Assembly (NCBI GenBank): GCA_021234155.1
Contig: JAJEKV010000050.1
Coordinates: 1,842,342-1,906,341 of the forward strand
From: Isoetes taiwanensis
Lineage: Eukaryota > Streptophyta > Lycopodiopsida > Isoetales > Isoetaceae
Reading direction: 5' to 3'
Length of the DNA: 64,000 nucleotides
The translations under genes were made by a program, and so were the position numbers. Under the pieces are notes generated by a model that made no database searches, was not told the DNA's origin, and worked only from the letters and a program-made list of their open reading frames with translations. This document shows positions 56,154-64,000 of the stretch, in pieces (the stretch's first letter is position 1; every line of letters starts with the position of its first letter).

Positions 56154-58861
56154 CATGTCTACTAGATTTGGTGCAAATTTACTAACCTCTATTGAAGTGT
56201 TTAAAGGAGAGGGTGGATTTTAGATATGGAAACAAGGCATTAAACAAGTGCTTGAATCTGAAAAAACCGTGGCATTTGATAGAAGAAGGGAAGTGATAAG
56301 AAAACATCAATAGTGGTGAGATCTAGAATTCCATGAGGGAGACCAAAGGAAGAATCTATTGGAGGAGGAAATAATGATTCTTCAAGCAGGCATTACCAAG
56401 GGGAACAACTAGTTCGGACCGTAAGATGAGTTCAAAATAATGGAAGCTCAAGCTATCATAACTAGCAAAGTGGGAACTCGCCATTAAACTCAAGCTAAGA
56501 GGTATGAGCCCGAGAAATGTGGAAGTATTTGGTAAGCCAGATGAAGTTAAAACATCTTCTCAAATTGATATGTTGGAAAAGCAACTTAGAAAGCTTAAGT
56601 TATTTGAAAAACACAATTTGACTCAATATTTGGAGAAGTTTGATTCTATAATTGCGCACCTAGAAGGAGCCGATTGTACTCAATGATGAGTACAAAATTT
56701 TGTCTTTGGCAAGATCGTGTCTCATAACAATCAATTGGCAACATTAATCAGAATGTTGTAAGATCCAAAGAGCATGCCATTCAAATGATTAGAAATGTAA
56801 TTTGAGCAAAAGGCTGATGTTTTGAGGATGATGTATCCGGCCGGAGGTTTTGTATGCAGGGAAACAAAAGAAAGGAGGAAATTTCAATAAGGAAAACTAG
56901 GGCCATGTTACAATTGCAATCAAGATGGTCACTTGAAGTCCGAAAGTGTCCCAATGAAGGTAAGGCAATTAGATGTTTCAATTGTGATGGAAAGGGGCAT
57001 TTTGTCAGAACCGCCCTAGTCCAAGAGGGACTTATAGAAAAGCAAGAGGAAGAGGTAGGTCTCGCGAAATGCAAGAGGAGAAGTCGGCAGAGGGAAGACC
57101 GGATTCGTGAGGTAACCATTAGTAAATATGGTCAAAGAACCACGTGCTATTGAAGAAGAGGAAGATGACACAAATGAGGTAAGAAAAATTTGACAATATT
57201 ATGATCAAGCTTCAAAGAAATTTGAATAAAAAGGGATAACAATTTGGTCGATAATAGATTCAGAGCCGAGAAAAACCGCGACATGTGACCAAGCTTTGTT
57301 AAAGGAGTGCAAAAGAAGGATGCCGCCATGTGTACCGAGATGGAGCATTGAAAAGAATTGAAGATGCTGGCATATTGGAGATTTTTGATTTAGAGGGAAA
57401 AGCAGTAGAAGTTTAAGGATGTATTGTGTGTTCCAGGACTTGTCAAGAATCTAATTTCAGTTTGTCAATTAGTGGACTTGGGATACAAAGTGTTGTTTGA
57501 AAATTGAATGTAAGATCTTTCTTGATAATAAAATCAAGTTTGTTGGAAAAAAGGGTTGGAAATTTGTTTGGTCTCGATTGTATGCATATTCCAAGCTTGA
57601 ATGTTGTTGAATATCCCTCCTTAAGAACATGGCATAACAGGATGTGTCATACAAACATGGATAACATTAGTATTCTGCTCAAAAGAGGCCTCATAACAGC
57701 AAATGAAAGAGAAGACAGAAATATGTTGTGTATGGTCGGGTCATAAATATTTTATGACATTCATAGATGATTTTAGCGTAAAGACAAAATGCTACCGCCT
57801 AAAAACAAAGGATCGTGCTTATGAGGCAATCAAACTTTACATTGCAAGTGTTGAAACAGAAGAAAAGTGAGGTGCATTCGACAAACAGGGGGGAATGAAT
57901 ATCTCTCCCATGAATTTAAGTTATTTTGTGCAAAAAGAGGCATTAAAAGGCAACTAACGTAGATATTCTCCCTCAACAAAATGGAGTAGCCGAGAGAAAA
58001 TAGAACACCGCCAATGCAAAGGAGATCAATGTTGAAGTACTCGTGATTGCCAAATTATATATGGAATGAAGCTCTTTAATCAAGTAGCTGTATATTCGTA
58101 ATATACTACCATCCGGTTAGTACAAAGGGGACAAAGCATTAAATGTTGTGGTCCTGAAAATTGCCTAATTATGAGAACCCAAGGCCTATGGATATTTGGC
58201 CTTTGCACATGTGCCGAAAGGCTTGAGAAGAAAGCTTGATGATAGGGCATACATCACTTACTTGGTTGGATATGACACAAATTTCAAAAAGCATACGATT
58301 GTATGTTCCTCGCATTAAAGAAAAATAATTGTGAGTAGAGATGTGGTTTTGATGAGCATCAATTTTACAAGAAGATCTCAAGGGTGAATGAGATAAAAAA
58401 GAAGATGGTGAACAAAGCCTTAATGTAGAAAAAAAAAAAAAAACCCAAAGAATACCGCATAAAGGAAATGATCGATTGACCAAAGAGGTGTAATCAATGA
58501 TTTTGAGGATGAAAACACCACTGAACAAGAGATCAAAATACAATCTCAGAAACATTTGAAGAAGATATGTCCAAGAAAATGAAATGGAAGAAACAAGTTC
58601 ACAGATTGAACAAATACATGAAAAACAAAAAGGGAAAGGTAGGAGAACCGAAGCTCGATATTAAAAGATGAGAATTAAGGATTAATGGAGTTACATGGAA
58701 GAAAATGAGTTGGGAAAAAGTAAAAAGACTCCAAAGACCATGATGAAATAGAGAATATCTTTGATATTCTAATCTTGGAGAACTGTGGATTTACCAAAGA
58801 ATTATAATGAAGAAGTTAATGGTTTGCATTCTAAAGAATGGCTTAAAACCATGCAAGACAA
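56154..58861 (+). pseudogene. Ty1/Copia gag-pol, 5' portion, degenerate
   Basis: After the primer site, broken plus-strand frames follow the Copia order. MSTRFGANLLTS and FKGEGG open gag. EKFDSIIAHLEGADCTQ is the capsid-like part. Two zinc knuckles follow (CYNCNQDGHLKSE and CFNCDGKGHFVRT, about 56915-57020), each damaged at the last Cys. Then LISVCQLVDLGYKV-like residues and a WHNRMCHTNMDNIS gag-pre-integrase motif (57630-57665). Integrase traces include QQNGVAERE (57979-57997), and AHVPKGLRRKLDD plus LVGYDTNFKK (58205-58290). Finally HSKEWLKTMQDKMHAF, where pol is cut by the LINE at 58880. Many stops and frameshifts. It cannot be autonomous. Confidence 0.85.
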
Positions 58862-58879
58862 GATGCATGCTTTTCAAAG

Positions 58880-61800
58880 GAAGGAAGGAAGGAAGGAAGT
58901 TTATTTTAACGCCCACCTGAGGCCGAGAACACCAAAACAAACAATGTAATCAGACAAAGAGAACCCTACTACACGGATGAAAAACCCCACTTGGGAGGAA
59001 AAAAACCCTAACAAGAGGGCTCTCAAATACCATGCCCCGAAGAGCAAGTCCGACGGCCGAATCAAGCAGGATGTAAGCTCCTACCGCGCTTACCGTGAGG
59101 TGATGCAGTAACTGATGTAGCGGCGCGGTCGAGCATCTAAGATCGCTGTGCACCGCCGACATGGGCATATGCCGGGCACCGCTGAGGGGCATGGTGCTCA
59201 TCTTCTATCACATGCATCTCACAACACCGACATATCCTCTCCTCCCTCGAGATCCCGCGGCCCGCCATTCACCCCCAAATGACTGCTTTTCAATTCGAGG
59301 TAATGGGAACCCGCCCCTATGGCAGCAATAGTTCTCCGCTTTCACGTTCATATGTGCTTTCAAGCACCGATGGGGTCCATGCTCAAGGCCGATTAATCTG
59401 AAGCGTGATAGTGCTCGCCTTAGGCTTTGCAAGAGTAGAGGCATCCCACGTGGTGGCAAAGATAGCCCGCGATCCACTGCCCATTCTCGCATCCGACCGC
59501 CAGTGCCACCATCTGTTGGTAATCCATAGACCACCTCCTAAACCATCCCCTATGGTGCTCGTAAGCATACCTCTTCAAGCCGGGGCCCCCTGCTAACAAC
59601 ACCTCGTGGGGCAAGCTGCTCATCCATCCCATCCACCTTATGGAAGCAAGTAAGATGCCTCACAAGATAAGCACGTCAGAAAGGCCGTAACCCCGCCTCA
59701 TACAACAAAAATCCGACACGGTACCTGCGGTCCTTTTCACTCCCAAGCTATATGTCAAGAAAGCTTTTCTCGCACCCTTTCCAACCTATCCCACGATTTT
59801 TGCTAACCGGGCCCCAAACCTCCACCCCATATAGCAAAGACCGCTCAACTAAAGTTCTAACTGTGTGTGCTCTCCTCGCCCAAATACAGAGATCTATCCG
59901 CAACACGCTTTTTGCACCGCAGATATAAAGCCTTCCACCGCATCCGGCTTTCCTCTCCACACACTCATCCCACAAAGATGTTAGTAGTGAAATCAATTCC
60001 CGTGATACTTGAAGCCCGCGACCATCTCCACTTCCTGCCCCCTCACAGAATATAACTCCCGGATAGGGTGTTATGGTAGGACAGATCGCCGAAAGCAATC
60101 GCTATTCCCGCTGCCCCACATAACCCACCGAGGGCATCCAAATGTCGCCGCATACCGGCCGGCCGCGGTGGGCTAGCAAAGCTACATCATCCGCGATACA
60201 AGAATCGCCTACGAGGTCGTGATCGATAATTGCACCCCCAGATCCCCCATGGTGTCGCATCCACATCTCCAAGCTATCAATGTACAACCCAAAAAAAAGC
60301 TTGAGACAACGGCAGCCCCGCTAACTCCCATAGTGCTAGCTACCCGCCGATCTTCATAAGGCAAAGGCAAAGATAAATCCCATCATAAAGCCGGTGCACC
60401 ACATTCTCCCGAATCCCCGTGGAACTCGCAATTTTGCAACCTCGCCACAAAGATGTCTCCGGGATCGGTGATCATATGCAGCCTTAAAATCTACAAAGCA
60501 GCAATACAAGTCCTGCCGCAAGATTCCGCTTGCCTCCATCAACACTCTCAAAGTGAAGATATGGTCTGGCCGTGGAGTGAGCCGGGCTAAAAGCCCCGCC
60601 TCGCCAATTGCCCGCACCCCCCGCCTCCTACCCACTTAGTGAGTTTTTCTCCACCACCCCTCGCCAGAGCTTTGCAAACAAATGAAGCTTACCATAATCA
60701 TCCCAATACGGCCATCCAGATACCTTTATGAACAGAACAACCTTACTAACCATCCACTCTTGGGGAGCCCTCCGCCGAGCGCCGTTAATGATCACCGCCG
60801 TGGGCCTTTTTACCACGTATGGGCCACCCCATTTCAACAAAATCTACCCCCAGCCCCCCAGAATCCTTTGCCTTGCCATTCGCCATGCCTCGAGACCGGC
60901 TGACATCCTCCCCGCTGCGGAGCTGCAAAGACCTCTCCTACCCGGATCCGGACCTCGCATTAGCCCTCGGGGCCATATAACTCCCGCAAGTGGTGCATCC
61001 ATTGCTCCACACTTACATTACCACCACCGGGCTTGTATAACACCTTACGCCAAAAGCTTTTGGCTCGCCATGAGCATGTCAAACAAAGCCCCCCGAAGTT
61101 TCGCCATGTATCTCCCCTTCTTGGCTTTTAGAAAGAGCTTATAGTCTTGCAGGGCCTGCGGGGTCGCTAAATCGGTGGATCTATGACTAAACGCAACTGC
61201 TCTTTAGAGCCTTGCAATCAGATCAAACCACGTTCTCGTGAAAATGCGCTGTGTCCTCCTGAGGGCCCTTCACCGCAAAGGAAGCCTCAAAGAAATGCGC
61301 CAAATACCACCAGCCATGCACACCTGCCTTGGCAAGGTGTAGAAGCTATCAAACCCTCAGAACTCCCCTCACCAACACGTATTCATACCGTCCCTCGCTC
61401 GAGAAGGTGGATGTATGGTAACCCTCCCCGCCTTTTTTATGTGTTCCACTATTGAGTGCTCCCAATTCAACAAGTGACATAAAGCGCGGTAGTGATCCGA
61501 GAAAAGCCTCCTCATCCCCCGTGGCTTGTGCCAATGGAGAAGTGTGTAACCATGTCAAGTCGCTAATGGAGCGAAGGTAATCCAACACACTAGCTCCCCA
61601 TCCCCGCCTATCACTCCTACAAGTAACACCCCCCGAAAGTGTGGCCATCGGGCCGATACCATTACAAATTACCATGTCAAAACCCGGCAGAGCCGGACCA
61701 TGTGCCCGCCAAATGGTCTAGCCACCATATCCCGAGTGCCGTGGCGTCGAATAGCGGATGCCTCAAGCCAAAGTGGATCAGCATTATCGCCACCTTGAAG

Positions 61801-63646
61801 GTCACCGACCGCAAAACAAAGCCGCATTTAGCATTGAAATCTCCAAGCAAAAACACCGCCCCTCGCCGCCTATAGCGGCTATGTCATCATACACGCCTCC
61901 CTATACAGATCTCGACATCCGTGGTTCCGTGATCATGTACCGGGTAGAACTTAGAGCCTCGCATGGGGAATGTAGCACGAAGCAAGAAACAATGGGACAT
62001 GACCAGGCTCTAATACCATTACCCACATGTAGCGTTAAATGCATCGACTTCAAGTGTGATCTTGCATGCTAAGGCGCCCCTAAAGTAGCAAGCCACTCCA
62101 CCGCATCCGCGTCCGCCATGGCGCCATTAGCAAGTGAGAAATGCCGATATCCTCAATGTCCGGGTAATCGATGCCCTTCATAATCCCATGTCTTCAAGTA
62201 GAAGACGATGTCCATGTTCCGCCGCGATCCCATCTGCCATCGCCTTTCGCCACGGAAGCCCCTACAATTCCGTGAAACAATGCTAAGACACTTTTCCCTA
62301 TGCCGACCAAGGGGCCGGGTGGACCCATCCGAGTGCCCGAGGACGCCGGGCTGGTTGGAATAACTCGGCAGCCTCGCCACGGACCGATGGATGATGCCGC
62401 AGCTTGGGAAGGCCTCAATCTGCCCTCTCCCCGGCCGCGCCTGCCCGATGCCCCCCGACCGCTTCGCCTCTCGAGACGCAGCTGCCATGGGAGTGCCGCC
62501 CGCGAATCGCCCGACGAGGGGAGGCACATATACCTTCATCTTGTCATTAACCAAACCAGCAGCCCTCCAAATTTTGTCGTAATTCCTCTTATCTTGACCA
62601 ACTTTGGCTTCTTTTCCCGCTGTCGCAGCGGGCGGAGATCCGCATCCGTGTATATGGACGCATCTTTCAAGCGACCGGTATGTTGCAACAACAAAGATTT
62701 TGCCTCCCAATCCAAGATCTGCGAACTTAACTAGTCGAGGTCTCATGCTCTGGTCCCTCCCACTCGATTGGACTCTTTTTGATAACCAAATATCAGAATT
62801 GAGCTTTGCAAGTACTGTGGTGGTAAGCTTACCTCGGCAAATCCTCGCCTTGCTCCTCCCAAGAATCCCCAAGACAATAAGGTTGAGGTGGCGTGCCGAT
62901 GTCTTGCTCCTCACGGCACTACCCATTCCCCGAGCCACCTCGCCTCGGGTATGGGGGTGCTGGTGCAGACGACGGGTGCACCTCCGGACTAAGCACCTCC
63001 ATTCTCGGAGGTCCCGTGATCTCACTGTGGGGGCCATATGGTTCTCTATATGTGAGCATCTTCCCCGACATCTCCCACTGGCTCGCCCCTTTTGCTTCAT
63101 CAAGGAATTGGAGCCTGCCTCAACCGCCTTCCACATCCTTTTCCTTAGCATCTATCCCACCAGCCATGCTTGACTTGTACAATCCGCTGAGCAACCCCTT
63201 CATGTCACCGCTTGCGCCATGTCTTCCATCCACCGCCGGTGGACCTATCCAAGCGGTGCCCCATCTCCGCGACTAGTCGCTGTTGTTTGTATCTCCCTCT
63301 TATCCGTCATCAGCCTTTTGGCTCCCCGCAATCATAATCCCCAAGCCAACTTCCACAAGGGAAATTCGCCCTTCGCTGGAGAAGCCGCTTGAGCGCAGCC
63401 GGCGCATGGTCCCGATGCCTCCAAGCTTGCCGCCTTAGCCCGGAGGGAACCGCCTATTCCTGCATAACCCCGATTGCTTCACCGCGATACCGCCTTCGAT
63501 GGGGACGAGGTATCCAAATTGCGGCTTTTTCTTCAACGCATGCATGCCGCCGTGGGTGGCCATAGAGGGCCGGGACCGCCGTGGATTCCGGCCGACCAAA
63601 ACAGAGGAAACACCATACAAATCATACACCAACGGAAAGCTCGTTC
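58880..63646 (-). mobile_element. LINE inserted in the Copia element
   Basis: About 4.77 kb, clearly more GC-rich than its flanks. On the minus strand, a basic N-terminal part (63151-62300) runs into a start of AP endonuclease (IVSRNCRGFRGERRW, NMDIVFYLKTWDYEG, about 62290-62160). Further endonuclease-like frames follow (61675-61349). Then RT: RPDHIFTLRVLMEASGIL and FVDFKAAYD (about 60570-60470), the active-site variant IADDVALLAH (60197-60168) in place of YADD, and LLYGVEVWGP (about 59870-59820). A 3' end follows, and a TTCC tail at about 58878-58899. Frames are interrupted throughout. ATGCATGCTTTTCAAAGG at the left and a GATAAGCTTTCCAACGAG-like sequence at 63647 look like a decayed target-site duplication. 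Confidence 0.85.
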
Positions 63647-64000
63647 GATAAGCTTTCCAACGAGCCCAAGAACACCTGACAGGCACTTATGAGGTTGTTG
63701 ACAAGCCTAAAGATAAAAATATTATAGGAAATAAATGGATATTCAGAATAAAGCCTGGAATAGATGGAAAAACAACAAAATTCAAGGCTAGGTAGTAGCA
63801 CAGGGATTTTCACAGCAAAAGGGAAAGGATTTTGATGAAACCTTTTCTCCATTGGTGAAAATAAACAGCCTAAGAATATTGCTTGCCATAGCCAGCTCAT
63901 GTAATCTTGAAATACATCACATGGACGTGAGCACAACATTTTTGAATGCAAAATTAGAAGAGGAAGTCTATTTGAAGCAAGCCCCTGGATTTGAAGAAGG
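63647..64000 (+). pseudogene. Ty1/Copia reverse transcriptase, resumes after the LINE
   Basis: Plus-strand reading resumes Copia pol: GTYEVVDKPKDKNIIGNKWI, FRIKPGIDGKTTKFKAR, then after a stop and one-base shift (about 63791) VAQGFSQQKGKDFDETFSPL, ILLAIASSCNLEIHHMDV and EEEVYLKQAPGFEE, the standard start of the RT domain. It continues past the window edge. The FADD-type active-site block is not reached. It belongs to the element that begins at 56154. Confidence 0.9.

Noticed and set aside
62153-63276. Plus-strand frames of 127-189 codons
   Set aside because: Antisense to the GC-rich LINE, whose minus-strand frames carry the endonuclease and RT motifs in order.
1-64000. tRNA, rRNA or snRNA genes
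   Set aside because: I saw no cloverleaf-compatible sequence apart from the box-like motifs in the tandem D units, and no conserved rRNA stretches.

Overview
The window looks like nuclear DNA of a land plant with a large, transposon-rich genome, most likely a fern or another seedless plant. The reasons are introns with GT...AG ends, plant-specific protein families, and an unspliced PLS-class pentatricopeptide (PPR) protein whose repeats carry the K(A)C...EQGRYIH wording that I associate with ferns, lycophytes and mosses. Species assignment is inference. Three protein genes appear intact, all on the minus strand: a six-exon OPT-family oligopeptide transporter (11371-14020; 766 codons in one frame after splicing), an intronless GT47 exostosin-type glycosyltransferase (41842-43245) and an intronless PPR gene (45050-47581). 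A fourth gene of unknown identity is supported by four small exons in one continuous frame at 2995-3538, one of them 24 nt long.

Layout. 1-7 kb: non-coding DNA, the unknown multi-exon gene, and LINE debris. 9.5-11.2 kb: fragments of a TIR1/AFB-type auxin-receptor F-box gene and of a P-class PPR gene, next to a small hairpin-ended repeat. 11.4-14.0 kb: the OPT gene. 14.2-32.7 kb: a segmental-duplication array. Its core is a block of about 5.95 kb present at 17323-23275 and 26789-32729, plus an older partial copy at 14233-16423, a 1.83 kb tandem copy at 23542-25330, and a tandem array of 384-397 bp units with SINE-like polymerase III boxes. The blocks carry broken PPR copies in both orientations and LINE 3' ends. 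33.6-34.8 kb: a long inverted repeat, each arm holding a broken piece of a lung-seven-transmembrane (GOST) receptor gene. 37.0-37.4 kb: two exon-like pieces resembling EDM2-type PHD proteins. 40-41 kb, 51.4-53.6 kb and 58.9-63.6 kb: three minus-strand LINEs, two with GGAA-type tails next to their 3' ends and one with a tail of about 400 bp. 55.4-64 kb: a broken Ty1/Copia element, interrupted by the 58.9-63.6 kb LINE and running off the right edge.

The genes do not form a pathway or operon. The transporter, the wall glycosyltransferase and the organelle RNA factor are independent single genes separated by repeats. I did not find a convincing new molecular system. The most unusual material is structural: the PPR-bearing duplication array, a LINE 3'-end family whose copies end in different microsatellites, and a small repeat with a hairpin at each end. 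Coordinates of repeats come from reading by eye and may be off by a few bases; no alignment or database search was run.
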